Of a DNA stretch of 37,171 bases, positions 28,823 through 37,171 are shown in pieces. The stretch's first letter is position 1. Every line of letters begins with the position of its first letter. Location: assembly GCA_003212335.1 (NCBI GenBank), contig QCQA01000012.1:1-37171 (forward strand). Reading direction: 5' to 3'. Source of the DNA: SAR86 cluster bacterium AG-447-A08. GTDB taxonomy: Bacteria > Pseudomonadota > Gammaproteobacteria > Magnimaribacterales > Magnimaribacteraceae. The translations under genes were made by a program, and so were the position numbers. Under the pieces are notes generated by a model that worked only from the letters and a program-made list of their open reading frames with translations, had not been told where the DNA came from and made no database searches.

Positions 28823-29440
28823 TTAAACTTTAGAGCTTGGTCTAGATAGGATTTGTTTATGCCATCTGGATAGATTTTCTAACCCTTCATCTGGTTTTAG
28901 ATCAACCATGCTAGAAGCAAAATCTATTGCAGACAAAAGGGTGATATCGGCAACGGTGAACTTATCTCCCGCTACGTATTCAGAGCTAGAAAATTCTGAA
29001 TCCAATCTTGCATAGTAGGCTACAACATTCTTATCACTCGCTTTCTTAGCATCTGGAATTTGTTTAAATAAACCCATTGAACCAACAATTGGACCATTGA
29101 CCCAGGAAGTACCAATTTGTGTCCATAGCTCCAACTCAATGTGTCTATTTCTGCTCTCTATAAAAGATATCTCAAAAGCATCCTCACCAAATAAATTGGG
29201 GTCAGGTACTAAATTCTCCAAGTATCTACAAATAGGTATTGACTCAGAAATGCATCTTCCGTCATCTAACTCTAAGACAGGAATTTTGCCGCTTGGATTT
29301 TTTTTCAGGAACTCTGGAGATTTGTGCTCTCTCTTTGTCATATCACAGTTAATTAACTCTAAAGTGATATTCTTTTCTTCTGCAAAAATCTTTACTCTTC
29401 TAGGATTAGGAGCACCAGGAAAGTCGTAGAGTTTCATCAT
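28823..29440 (-). CDS. Glutathione S-transferase family protein
   Basis: A cytosolic GST-fold protein of 205 aa. The N-terminal thioredoxin-like domain starts KLYDFPGAPNPRRV, with the cis-Pro at KIPVLEL (P54) and the glutathione-binding SESIP (65-69). The all-helical C-terminal domain includes the N-capping motif FTVADITLLSAID. The catalytic residue is uncertain because Ser/Cys is absent at the usual site in GAPNP. Its start (ATGATG) overlaps the acyl-CoA synthetase stop. In such clusters GSTs carry out ring opening, ether cleavage, isomerisation or detoxification of reactive intermediates, and which applies here cannot be told. Confidence 0.9.
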   Translation of the reverse strand: MMKLYDFPGAPNPRRVKIFAEEKNITLELINCDMTKREHKSPEFLKKNPSGKIPVLELDDGRCISESIPICRYLENLVPDPNLFGEDAFEISFIESRNRHIELELWTQIGTSWVNGPIVGSMGLFKQIPDAKKASDKNVVAYYARLDSEFSSSEYVAGDKFTVADITLLSAIDFASSMVDLKPDEGLENLSRWHKQILSRPSSKV

Positions 29441-30981
29441 GAGATAGCTGGGGCATCTGAACCTAATAAATCTTCTCTTAAATTTCTTTTCAGGACTTTA
29501 CCGGTAGCATTACGAGGTAAAGCATCTATAAATTTAACGGAACTAGGAACCTTAAATTTAGCAAGGTTGTTTATGCAGTGTTGAATGATGTCTTTTTCTT
29601 CAATCTTCTCATCGGCCTTTAGACTAATAAAGGCCACTCCAGTTTCTCCCCACCTCTCATCAGGAACACCAAGAATTGCAGCTTCGGCGATCTGAGGTAG
29701 CTGATAGAGAACATTTTCTACTTCAGCGGGATATACATTCTCTCCACCCGATATGTACATATCTTTCCAGCGGTCGACTATATACACAAAACCTTCGTCA
29801 TCAAATCTGGCAGCATCCCCTGTTTTAAGCCAACCATCATCAAAAGAATTTGCAGTAGCTTCAGGGTTATTCCAGTAACCAGGTGTGATGTTAGGCCCTT
29901 TAATATATAACTCCCCTACTTCTCCCCAAGGTAGCTCCTTACCATCGTCATCCACTACTTTAACTTCTGTATGCAGAAGAGGCTTGCCAGCTGATCCTAA
30001 TTTACGTTCTGCGTCTTCTGCAGGAAGCCCTATACCTCCAGGACTAGTCTCTGTCATACCCCAACCCTGAATCATTGCAACTCCTCTGTCAGACCAAGTC
30101 TTAAGAATGGCTTCTGCACAAGGAGCTCCTCCAATGCCTGCTATTCTTAGATTAGATAAATCAGTTTTATCGAAATCAGGGTGATTCATCATAAATTGAT
30201 AAGGGGCAGGAACTGCAAAGAAGTGAGAAACTTTATATTGGGAGTCTCCCAAAATCGATAAAGCCAAACCAGGATCAAAATCTCTGATTAAAATTAATTC
30301 ACCTCCGGCATGCAAAACAGGATTAGCATAACAATTCATGCCTCCAGTATGAAAAAGAGGAAGCACGACTAACTGAACGGTATCAGTAGCAACAAATGCT
30401 GGAGAGGCAAGATTAATGACATTATAGAGCTGCATCTGATGATTGATCATTGCACCCTTTGGATGACCAGTTGTTCCGGAGGTATACATGATCATAATTA
30501 GATCATCTTGATTTATATCCGGTTTAACAAAATCTGAACTACTATCTTGTAGCGTAGCTTCGTATTGACTGACAGGATCGCCTTTATCGATTTCTAACGA
30601 ATCAGAAATATTACAATCCTTGATTAAGTCATTTGATATTTCAGAAAATGATTGGTCATAAATTATTACCTTTGGAGTACTGTCTTTGAGAATATATTCA
30701 AGTTCAGGTTTGGTCAGTCGCCAATTGAGAGGGAGTTCTATTGCTCCGATCTTTGCACAGGCAAACTCAAGTTCGAAGAACTCTGCACAATTTTGGGATA
30801 ATATTGCTACCCGATCGCCCTTCTCAAGGCCAACTTTTTGTAACCAGTTAGCAAGCAGACATGCCCTATCATCAAGCTCTTTGTATGTTAAAGATTGATT
30901 AGCACTTAAATCTCTAATTGCAATCTTGTTGGGCCTCACATAGGAATGATAAGCAGACCAATCGTAATGTTTAACTGTCAT
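29437..30981 (-). CDS. Acyl-CoA synthetase (AMP-forming)
   Basis: An ATP-dependent CoA ligase of 514 aa that activates a carboxylic acid through an acyl-AMP. The P-loop YTSGTTGHPKGAM is at 166-178, followed by GWGMTETSPGG. GDAARFDDEGFVYIVDRWKDM and ISGGENVYPAEVE carry the A8/A9-type motifs, and the C-terminal catalytic lysine is in NATGKVLKRNLRE (about K494). It most resembles fatty/aromatic acid ligases of catabolic clusters; substrate unknown. ATG 30981 has AAGGGG about 6 nt upstream. It starts 12 nt after the 52-aa membrane ORF and overlaps the GST gene, making it the first large gene of the operon. Confidence 0.93.
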   Translation of the reverse strand: MTVKHYDWSAYHSYVRPNKIAIRDLSANQSLTYKELDDRACLLANWLQKVGLEKGDRVAILSQNCAEFFELEFACAKIGAIELPLNWRLTKPELEYILKDSTPKVIIYDQSFSEISNDLIKDCNISDSLEIDKGDPVSQYEATLQDSSSDFVKPDINQDDLIMIMYTSGTTGHPKGAMINHQMQLYNVINLASPAFVATDTVQLVVLPLFHTGGMNCYANPVLHAGGELILIRDFDPGLALSILGDSQYKVSHFFAVPAPYQFMMNHPDFDKTDLSNLRIAGIGGAPCAEAILKTWSDRGVAMIQGWGMTETSPGGIGLPAEDAERKLGSAGKPLLHTEVKVVDDDGKELPWGEVGELYIKGPNITPGYWNNPEATANSFDDGWLKTGDAARFDDEGFVYIVDRWKDMYISGGENVYPAEVENVLYQLPQIAEAAILGVPDERWGETGVAFISLKADEKIEEKDIIQHCINNLAKFKVPSSVKFIDALPRNATGKVLKRNLREDLLGSDAPAIS

Positions 30982-30993
30982 AGGACACCCCTT

Positions 30994-31152
30994 TTAAAAG
31001 AAAACGATCATGAATAAATAAAAAACTATTACTGCACCCCATATATTCAACAAAAATCCAATTCTTCTTCCAACTTGTTCTCCTTTGGAGTACTGCCAAA
31101 GAAAGAACAATAAGCTTATGAAAATAAGGGAGATAATAATTCCAATATGCAT
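30994..31152 (-). CDS. Putative 52-aa two-helix membrane protein
   Basis: A short reading frame 12 nt upstream of the acyl-CoA synthetase gene. The predicted peptide runs from MHIGIIISLI to YLFMIVFF, with two hydrophobic helices (about 3-18 and 32-52) joined by a basic loop YSKGEQVGRR. An in-frame stop upstream fixes the possible N-terminus within a few codons, and no clear Shine-Dalgarno precedes the ATG. Support comes from operon position, helix-loop-helix pattern and resemblance in architecture, not sequence, to the 44-aa ORF at the other end of the cluster. Family not recognised. Confidence 0.52.
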   Translation of the reverse strand: MHIGIIISLIFISLLFFLWQYSKGEQVGRRIGFLLNIWGAVIVFYLFMIVFF

Positions 31153-31278
31153 GCCAACAACTGTAATAGTTAACTAAAAAGCAAGCAACACTTCCTCAAG
31201 ACAAAATTAACTTTAAATCAGGTTAATGATTTAAAATGAGATAAGAGCTCAACTCTAAAATTCATAAAAAAGTATCTT
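31153..31278. other. Divergent intergenic region between the catabolic cluster and rnr
   Basis: This AT-rich 126-bp gap should hold the start signals of both the minus-strand cluster and the plus-strand rnr. I find no promoter pair of good quality on either strand. On the minus strand a GAGGAAG-like stretch is too far from the small-ORF ATG to serve it as a Shine-Dalgarno. No inverted repeat stands out. Confidence 0.4.
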
Positions 31279-33216
31279 TTGAAAAAATCATCAAAACAAA
31301 CATCCAGAACCTTAAGAGGTATTGTTAGAAAATCTAATAAATCCAGAGGATTCTATGTTGATGACCTGAAATATGATGCTCAGTTTAAACTTGGCAAGAA
31401 GGAACTGTATAAAGCTATGCCCGGAGACCTGGTTCAATTTTCTCTCACCCAAAGAGGATGGGCAAAAATCCAAAGGGTAATTGAAGAAAATACAACTGAG
31501 TTTGTTGGCAGGATCTTCAAGAGGGGCAAAAGACTCTATACCAGTCCAGTAGGATACGAAAACGAACTTAGAGTTTTGATCAACGAACCTTTTCCTAAAG
31601 ACATAAAAGGCGGAGGTATTGGAAAATTCGCCATGCATAGGCAACCCACAGAAAATTCTCTTCCAGAAGCTAAGCTATTATTCGTTTTTGATCTAGAGAA
31701 TGAATTTGGCTTGGCTTACGAAATGGCAGTCACTAACCACAACTTAAAAAGAGAATGGCCTAAAACTGTTATTAATGAATCCAGGAAGCTTAAACATAAG
31801 AATTTTGGCATAGATAAAGTTGAGGACCTAAGAGATAAAGTCTTTGTAACAATTGATGGAAAAAATGCTAAAGACTTTGACGATGCTGTATTAGGCGAAA
31901 AAGATGAAGAAGGAAATTTAATACTTTATGTAGCAATAGCTGATGTTGGCCGTTACATAGATATAGGGAGTAATCTAGACCAAGAAGCCTATGAAAGAGG
32001 CACATCAGTTTATTTTTCTCAAAAGGTTATTCCCATGTTACCTGAAGAACTTAGCAATGATCTTTGCTCATTAAAACCGAATGAGGATAGATTTTGTCTA
32101 GTATGCAGAACAAAAATAGATGTTGAAGGCAATCTGTCTGATACATCTTTCTTTGAGGCATTAATTAACTCTAAATCTAGACTTACTTATTCAACTGTTA
32201 CAAGAGAAATTGAAAGGCAACAATTTAAGAGACCCTATGCCAACTCGCTTAAAGTGCTACTGGAGATTTACAGGAGATTAAAAAGAAACAGGGTAGCTAG
32301 AGGTTCTTTAGAATTGGAAGTTCCAACTTATATACCTAAAGTTAGCAATCAAAAGATTTTAAAATTTGAAGATTCTCCGAGAGAGATTTCCCATATGATG
32401 ATTGAAGAGTTTATGCTTGCAGCAAATATTTCTGCAGCTCAATTATGCTTAAATCAAAAAATTCCCTCGGTGTACAGAGTCCATCCAAAACCAGATATCT
32501 TAAAAATAAAAGTATTAGAAAAATTTTTAAGAAGCAGAAAAATAAATGCAGTTTTGGACGATGGTAGCGATATCAAACGTTTGACTGCGCTAGTGGAATT
32601 AGCCAAAGACAGAAAAGATAAAAATATCATTCATTCACAGATCCTATACTCGATGAGTTTAGCCACTTACGAAGCCGATGTTTCTATGCATTTTGCTCTT
32701 AATTATCCCTCCTATTCGCATTTCACATCTCCTATCAGAAGATATCCTGACTTGCTTGTGCATAGAGTGATTAAGGCTTTGATAAAAGAAAATGGAGGTA
32801 GGATAAAAGTATCGGCCAAGCCTATTCAAAAAAAATTGATTTATAACTACGATGAGTTGGCTGAGGCCTCTAAAGATTGCTCAACGAAGGAAAGAATAGC
32901 TGAGAAGGCTGAAAGAGAAGCATTGAATCATCTTAAATGTGCGTTTGCTGCAGAAAACATTGGCAATACCTACAAAGGACAAATCATTGGGGTAACTAAT
33001 TTTGGTTTGTTTATCCATTTAAAAGAAATAAATATTGAAGGCCTTTGCCACATTAAATATCTTCCCCGTAATGAGTATTATGTTTTCGATGAAGACAGTA
33101 AAATGCTTCAAAGTAATAGCTCCAGACATTCTTACTCCTTGGGAGATGAAGTAGAAGCTGTAATAGAAAAAGTTGAGGTATTTTCTCAAAAAATAGATCT
33201 TAGGCTTTTGAAATGA
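31279..33216 (+). CDS. rnr: RNase R, short form without N-terminal HTH
   Basis: A 3'-5' exoribonuclease of the RNB family that degrades structured RNA. The product is 645 aa, against 813 in E. coli. It opens straight into a cold-shock-like domain, lacking the HTH region and the Lys-rich C-terminal tail. The RNB domain keeps four active-site aspartates (D193, D199, D201, D202 in TIDGKNAKDFDDAV), and VIPMLPEELSNDLCSL and HFTSPIRRYPDLLVHR are diagnostic for RNase R rather than RNase II. An S1 domain ends the protein. The first possible start is TTG at 31279, 14 codons after an in-frame stop; the first ATG is at residue 47, inside the domain. No strong Shine-Dalgarno is seen. The rnr-rlmB pairing supports the identity. 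Confidence 0.9.
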   Translation: MKKSSKQTSRTLRGIVRKSNKSRGFYVDDLKYDAQFKLGKKELYKAMPGDLVQFSLTQRGWAKIQRVIEENTTEFVGRIFKRGKRLYTSPVGYENELRVLINEPFPKDIKGGGIGKFAMHRQPTENSLPEAKLLFVFDLENEFGLAYEMAVTNHNLKREWPKTVINESRKLKHKNFGIDKVEDLRDKVFVTIDGKNAKDFDDAVLGEKDEEGNLILYVAIADVGRYIDIGSNLDQEAYERGTSVYFSQKVIPMLPEELSNDLCSLKPNEDRFCLVCRTKIDVEGNLSDTSFFEALINSKSRLTYSTVTREIERQQFKRPYANSLKVLLEIYRRLKRNRVARGSLELEVPTYIPKVSNQKILKFEDSPREISHMMIEEFMLAANISAAQLCLNQKIPSVYRVHPKPDILKIKVLEKFLRSRKINAVLDDGSDIKRLTALVELAKDRKDKNIIHSQILYSMSLATYEADVSMHFALNYPSYSHFTSPIRRYPDLLVHRVIKALIKENGGRIKVSAKPIQKKLIYNYDELAEASKDCSTKERIAEKAEREALNHLKCAFAAENIGNTYKGQIIGVTNFGLFIHLKEINIEGLCHIKYLPRNEYYVFDEDSKMLQSNSSRHSYSLGDEVEAVIEKVEVFSQKIDLRLLK

Positions 33217-33965
33217 AAACTGATTCAAATGAAGAAATGATTTGTGGCTTAAATGCAATATCGCAAATTATAAAAACTAGACCTAAATCGGTAAAAGCTC
33301 TTTTTGTCATAAATTCCCCTAACGAGAGACTCAAAGAATTAATTCAATTAACCGAAGATCAAAACATAAAGGTAGAAAAACATGATGTCTCTTTTTTTGA
33401 TAAAAATTTTGAGGGAATCAATCATCAAAATGTTGCTCTAAGATGCAACAAAAGGTCAGAAGAAACTGAAGATTATCTTGAGCTTATTCTGGACAAAGAG
33501 GAAGTTAAACTTCTTATATTAGACGGTCTAACAGACCCACATAATGTTGGGGCCTGTCTTAGAAGTGCTGCAGCTGCAAAGGTAGATGCTGTAATAGTTC
33601 CTAAAAATCGTGCTTGTCACCTTACTTCCACAGTTAGAAAAATATCATGTGGTGCTTCTGAACTTATTCCATTCATTATTGTCACAAACTTAGTAAGGAC
33701 TATCTCGCTAATTAAGGAGAAAGGAATATTGGTTTATGGAAGTGATCTACAAGCTACAAAATTCTATGATGAGGTGGTTTACAGCAATAGGAATGCAATA
33801 ATAGTTGGTTCAGAAGATAAGGGAATTAGAAGGTTAACCAGAGAAAATTGTGATGAGCTTATCAAGATTGATATGTCAGATAATATGGACAGCCTTAATG
33901 CATCTGTAAGCACCGGTATTTTGCTATTTGAGATAAACAGACAAAATAAAATTAAGTCAAATTAA
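33213..33965 (+). CDS. rlmB: 23S rRNA 2'-O-methyltransferase RlmB
   Basis: A SPOUT/TrmH-family enzyme that methylates G2251 of 23S rRNA with S-adenosylmethionine. The product is 250 aa. A substrate-binding N-terminal domain (about 1-85) precedes the knotted domain. Motif 1 is DGLTDPHNVGACLRSA, motif 2 IIVGSEDKGIRRLTRENCD, and motif 3 MDSLNASVSTGILLFE. The SLNASVS form replaces the more common SLNVSVA. ATG overlaps the rnr stop (ATGA), so it is coupled to rnr, the usual gammaproteobacterial order. G2251 specificity is inferred from synteny and family. Confidence 0.93.
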   Translation: MKTDSNEEMICGLNAISQIIKTRPKSVKALFVINSPNERLKELIQLTEDQNIKVEKHDVSFFDKNFEGINHQNVALRCNKRSEETEDYLELILDKEEVKLLILDGLTDPHNVGACLRSAAAAKVDAVIVPKNRACHLTSTVRKISCGASELIPFIIVTNLVRTISLIKEKGILVYGSDLQATKFYDEVVYSNRNAIIVGSEDKGIRRLTRENCDELIKIDMSDNMDSLNASVSTGILLFEINRQNKIKSN

Positions 33966-33982
33966 TATAGTAAAATACAAAG

Positions 33983-34903
33983 ATGCTTGCCCAAAGAACT
34001 CTGTCTAACTCTATCAAAGCTTTTGGTATTGGTCTTCATAGTGGAGAACCAATCATGCTGAAGCTTATGCCTGCTCCTCCCGATACGGGGATAATATTTA
34101 GAAGAGTTGATCTTAATCCTGTTGTAGAGATCAAAGCAAGGGCAGAAAATGTAGGTGATACCACTATGTCCACTTCATTGACATGGAAGGATGTAAAAAT
34201 TTCTACCGTAGAACATTTATTATCTGCCATGGCCGGGCTAGGAATAGATAATGCTTATGTTGAAGTGAATGCTGCAGAAATTCCTATCATGGATGGCAGT
34301 GCAGGCCAATTTGTGTTTTTAATTCAGTCTGCAGGACTGCATGAACAAGAAGTACCAAAGAAATTTATAAGGATAAAGGAGAAAGTCAGGGTTCCATTTA
34401 ATGATGCTTGGGCTCAAGTATCTCCATTTGAAGGTTTCAAAGTAGCTTTTACGGGAGTTTGGGATCACCCGGTACTTAAAAAGCACGGTACTAAAGCTTC
34501 TATTAACTTTAACAGTACCTCTTTTGTTAAGGAGGTTAGTCGAGCCAGAACTTTCGGTTTTATGAGCGATCTAGAAGCTTTAAAGGAAAATAATTTAGCA
34601 CTGGGTGGTAGCGAGAAGAATGCAATAGCCATTGGTGAAGAAGATATTCTCAATGAAGATGGTCTTAGACTGGAGAATGAGATGATTAAGCATAAGATTC
34701 TAGATGCCATAGGGGATTTATACCTTCTTGGGCATAATCTAGTTGGATCTTTTGAAGGTTATAAATCAGGTCATACCGTGAATAATGCTCTTTTAAGAGA
34801 ATTAATTGCAAGACCTGATACCTGGGAAGTCGTTACGTATGACGATCCAAATAACTCTCCAATTACCTATTTAGATCCAATTATTGATCCTAGTTCAGGA
34901 TAA
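33983..34903 (+). CDS. lpxC: UDP-3-O-acyl-N-acetylglucosamine deacetylase
   Basis: Catalyses the committed step of lipid A synthesis, a zinc-dependent deacetylation in the cytosol. The product is 306 aa (E. coli 305). Zinc ligands are His78 (STVEHLLSA), His237 and Asp241 ([16 protein letters not shown]); Glu77 is the general base and His264 (SGHTVNN) completes the site. The two-domain layout is intact. ATG 33983 lies 17 nt after rlmB, and secA follows, as in the lpxC-secA order of E. coli. Its presence shows that the organism makes lipid A. Confidence 0.97.
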   Translation: MLAQRTLSNSIKAFGIGLHSGEPIMLKLMPAPPDTGIIFRRVDLNPVVEIKARAENVGDTTMSTSLTWKDVKISTVEHLLSAMAGLGIDNAYVEVNAAEIPIMDGSAGQFVFLIQSAGLHEQEVPKKFIRIKEKVRVPFNDAWAQVSPFEGFKVAFTGVWDHPVLKKHGTKASINFNSTSFVKEVSRARTFGFMSDLEALKENNLALGGSEKNAIAIGEEDILNEDGLRLENEMIKHKILDAIGDLYLLGHNLVGSFEGYKSGHTVNNALLRELIARPDTWEVVTYDDPNNSPITYLDPIIDPSSG

Positions 34904-34917
34904 TTTTTATAAGATAT

Positions 34918-34955
34918 CTGTTAGCAACTGTTAGAATTGCGTCTAACAAATTTGT
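34918..34955 (+). promoter_or_regulatory. lpxC-secA spacer with alternative hairpins, no secM
   Basis: The 52-nt gap has two copies of CTGTTAG (34918-34924 and 34928-34934). Either can pair with TCTAACA (34942-34948); the second gives a 7-bp stem with a 6-nt loop ending 7 nt before the secA ATG. No Shine-Dalgarno is visible and there is no T-tract. The gap is too small for a secM gene. Confidence 0.4.
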
Positions 34956-37171
34956 ATGGGTCTATTAGATAAAATATTTGGTTCAAAAAACCAAAAAGTA
35001 TTAAAAAAAATTCAACCTCTAGTGAATTCAATCAATTCATTGGAAGAGGAGTATTCTTTACTCAGTGATTTAGATCTGAGAAGTAAAAGAGAAGACTTTA
35101 TCAATCGTCATAAAAATGGTGAATCTCTTGATGGACTTCTTCCTGAGGCATTCGCTACTGTAAGAGAAGTAAGCAAAAGACAGCTTGGGTTAAGGCACTA
35201 TGACTGTCAGCTAATTGGCGGAATAGCCCTACATAATTGTCAAATTGCTGAAATGGCTACTGGTGAAGGTAAAACGCTCGTTGCCACCCTACCCTCATAC
35301 TTGAACTCACTCACAGAAAGAAAAGTTGTCCTAGTTACAGTGAATGACTATCTTGCAAAAAGAGATGCGGAGTGGATGGCTCCGATTTATGAAAATTTAG
35401 GCATGTCTGTTTCATTTATTATTCCTGGTCAACAACTAGATGAAAGAAAAAAAGCTTATGAAGCAAATGTGATATACGCCACCAATAATGAGCTAGGTTT
35501 TGATTTCCTCAGAAACAATATGGTCGTAAATACCAATGACAGAATGATGAACGACTATTACTTCGCCATTATTGATGAAGTTGATTCCATATTAATTGAT
35601 GAAGCAAGGACACCACTCGTCATATCAGGGCCTGCAGAGAATACAGCACAAATTTATCAAAAAATTAGCAAGTTCGTTCCCAAGCTCAAAGAACAATTTA
35701 TTGAACCTGACGAAGATCCCGAACAAGAAAATAAAAAGGAAGACACAGGGCACTTTATTGTAGATGAGAAATCAAAACAGGTAGAGCTCACTGATTTAGG
35801 TCATGATTTTATTGAGAAGCTGCTGAAAGATGAAAATCTTTTAGAAGAAGATCAAAGCTTATATTCATCAGGAAATTTACGACTTCTTCACTACATTCAA
35901 TCTTCATTAAGAGCTCACTTTCTTTTTAATAAAGATGTGGACTATATGGTACAAGACAAACAAGTTGTTCTAATTGATGAAAATACTGGAAGAGCAATGC
36001 CCGGTAGGAGATTGGCAGATGGATTGCACCAAGCAATAGAACAGAAAGAAAATGTACCCATACAAATGGAAAGTCAAACACTCGCTTCATGTACTTTCCA
36101 AAATTATTTTAGACAATATGAAAAATTGTCTGGCATGACGGGCACAGCATCTACTGAAGCTGAAGAGTTTGCTGAAATTTATGGATTAAATGTTCTTGAG
36201 GTTCCTACAAATGAACCCATGATTAGAGATGATAAAAATGATCTCGTTTATCTCACTCAGGCAGAGAAATACAAAGCTGTTATTGAAGAAATTAAAGAAT
36301 TTAAGCAAAAAGGAAATCCAATTCTTGTAGGTACAGCTTCTCTAGAAAGCTCCGAGTTACTCTCTAATCTACTTAAAAAGGAAAATATTGAGCATCAAGT
36401 TTTAAATGCTAAGAATCATGCAAAAGAAGCAGAGATTATTTCTCAAGCTGGTAAACCTGGCGTTATAACAATAGCTACTAATATGGCCGGCAGAGGAACC
36501 GATATTGTTTTAGGAGGTAATTGGGAAGCCGAGTACGAAAAATTAAATCAAGATGATTCTACAAAAAGAGAGGAATTAAGAACAAAGTGGGAAAAGCTTA
36601 ATTCGGAAGTTTTGACCTCTGGAGGACTGCACGTAATTGGCACTGAAAGAAACGAATCCAGAAGAATGGATAATCAGTTAAGAGGTCGCTCAGGAAGACA
36701 AGGTGATCCAGGTTCATCAAGATTTTATATATCGCTGGAAGATAACTTAATGAGAATCTTTGCATCGGATCAATTCAAGAACATTATGCAAAGAGTTGGT
36801 TTGGAAGATGGCGAATCTATTGAACATAGAATGCTAAGTGGAGCCATTGAAAGAGCCCAAAAGAGAGTAGAAGGAAGAAACTTTGATATCAGAAAGATGC
36901 TACTTGAGTACGATGATATGGCAAATGAACAAAGGCAAATCATATATTCACAAAGAAATAATATCTTAGAGGCAGATGTAATTACTGATCTTCTTGATTC
37001 AATGAGAGAAACCGTAATTGCAGATGAAATTGATTCAGTATCGTTCGGCGATTTGGAGCCACATGAGTGGAACCTAGATATTCTAGAAAGCTCCCTATCA
37101 AACGTATTTGGTCTACAAATTCCTATCAAGCAATGGATTAGTGAAAAAAATAATATAACTCGTGAAACTAT
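34956..37171 (+). CDS. secA: Preprotein translocase ATPase SecA (3' end beyond window)
   Basis: The motor ATPase that pushes unfolded preproteins through SecYEG. About 738 residues are visible of an expected ~900; the reading frame is still open at the last base. It starts MGLLDKIFGS. Walker A is GEGKT (103-107), the DEVDSILIDEARTPLVISG segment carries the DEAD-like motif, and the second motor domain shows NMAGRGTDIVLGG and GRSGRQGDPGSSRFYISLED. The preprotein cross-linking domain lies between about 225 and 370. The helical scaffold is present up to the cut; the C-terminal linker and zinc domain are out of view. ATG 34956 follows lpxC after 52 nt. No damage noticed. Confidence 0.97.
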   Translation, partial: MGLLDKIFGSKNQKVLKKIQPLVNSINSLEEEYSLLSDLDLRSKREDFINRHKNGESLDGLLPEAFATVREVSKRQLGLRHYDCQLIGGIALHNCQIAEMATGEGKTLVATLPSYLNSLTERKVVLVTVNDYLAKRDAEWMAPIYENLGMSVSFIIPGQQLDERKKAYEANVIYATNNELGFDFLRNNMVVNTNDRMMNDYYFAIIDEVDSILIDEARTPLVISGPAENTAQIYQKISKFVPKLKEQFIEPDEDPEQENKKEDTGHFIVDEKSKQVELTDLGHDFIEKLLKDENLLEEDQSLYSSGNLRLLHYIQSSLRAHFLFNKDVDYMVQDKQVVLIDENTGRAMPGRRLADGLHQAIEQKENVPIQMESQTLASCTFQNYFRQYEKLSGMTGTASTEAEEFAEIYGLNVLEVPTNEPMIRDDKNDLVYLTQAEKYKAVIEEIKEFKQKGNPILVGTASLESSELLSNLLKKENIEHQVLNAKNHAKEAEIISQAGKPGVITIATNMAGRGTDIVLGGNWEAEYEKLNQDDSTKREELRTKWEKLNSEVLTSGGLHVIGTERNESRRMDNQLRGRSGRQGDPGSSRFYISLEDNLMRIFASDQFKNIMQRVGLEDGESIEHRMLSGAIERAQKRVEGRNFDIRKMLLEYDDMANEQRQIIYSQRNNILEADVITDLLDSMRETVIADEIDSVSFGDLEPHEWNLDILESSLSNVFGLQIPIKQWISEKNNITRET

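Noticed and set aside
28079-29429. Plus-strand open frames inside the Ldi-like and GST genes (28079-28282 and 29097-29429)
   Set aside because: They are antisense to well-supported genes, lack ribosome-binding sites and read as low-similarity shadow translations.

Overview
The window is AT-rich chromosomal DNA from a gammaproteobacterium. The rpsL-rpsG-fusA and tuf-secE-nusG-rplKAJL-rpoBC order, the birA/tRNA-Thr/tRNA-Tyr/tuf neighbourhood, LpxC (so an LPS outer membrane) and rnr-rlmB all fit that class. Low GC, tight spacing, a TonB receptor beside a TPR-sulfotransferase, and a BCCT transporter suggest a streamlined marine lineage such as SAR86. That placement is inference and no rRNA gene is present to test it. 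I saw no mobile element, CRISPR array or integration site.

Region 1 (1-16340, minus strand) is the core gene-expression block. Read along transcription it is tRNA-Tyr, tRNA-Thr(GGU), tuf, tRNA-Trp, secE, nusG, rplK, rplA, [L10-type leader] rplJ, rplL, rpoB, rpoC, then rpsL, rpsG, fusA. Three good sigma70-type promoters, each with a 17-nt spacer and a GC-rich stretch after the -10, lie before tRNA-Tyr, between rpoC and rpsL, and after fusA. The last probably fires the S10 operon beyond the window edge.

Region 2 (16340-17232, plus strand) holds birA, lacking the DNA-binding domain, with tRNA-Thr(UGU) 10 nt behind it. It points away from the tRNA-Tyr/tuf operon, unlike the collinear enterobacterial arrangement.

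Region 3 (17318-22428, minus strand) has a TPR-sulfotransferase, a BCCT-family transporter, a MarR regulator, and two small lipoproteins. The first three are tightly packed. A strong terminator at 22479-22502 separates this unit from region 4.

Region 4 (22522-31152, minus strand) is the accessory highlight. It runs: 52-aa membrane protein, acyl-CoA synthetase, glutathione S-transferase, a 553-aa protein I read as a divergent linalool dehydratase/isomerase (Ldi)-family enzyme, SDR dehydrogenase, two-domain VOC protein, 44-aa membrane protein, and a TonB-dependent receptor. The packing of most of these genes suggests an operon for uptake and breakdown of a hydrophobic, perhaps terpenoid-like, compound. 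The substrate is not known from sequence. Neither small membrane protein would be found with a 60-aa cut-off.

Region 5 (31279-37171, plus strand) is housekeeping: a short RNase R with a probable TTG start, rlmB, lpxC, and secA cut by the window end. No secM-like gene lies between lpxC and secA. Two repeats there could form alternative hairpins just ahead of the secA start.
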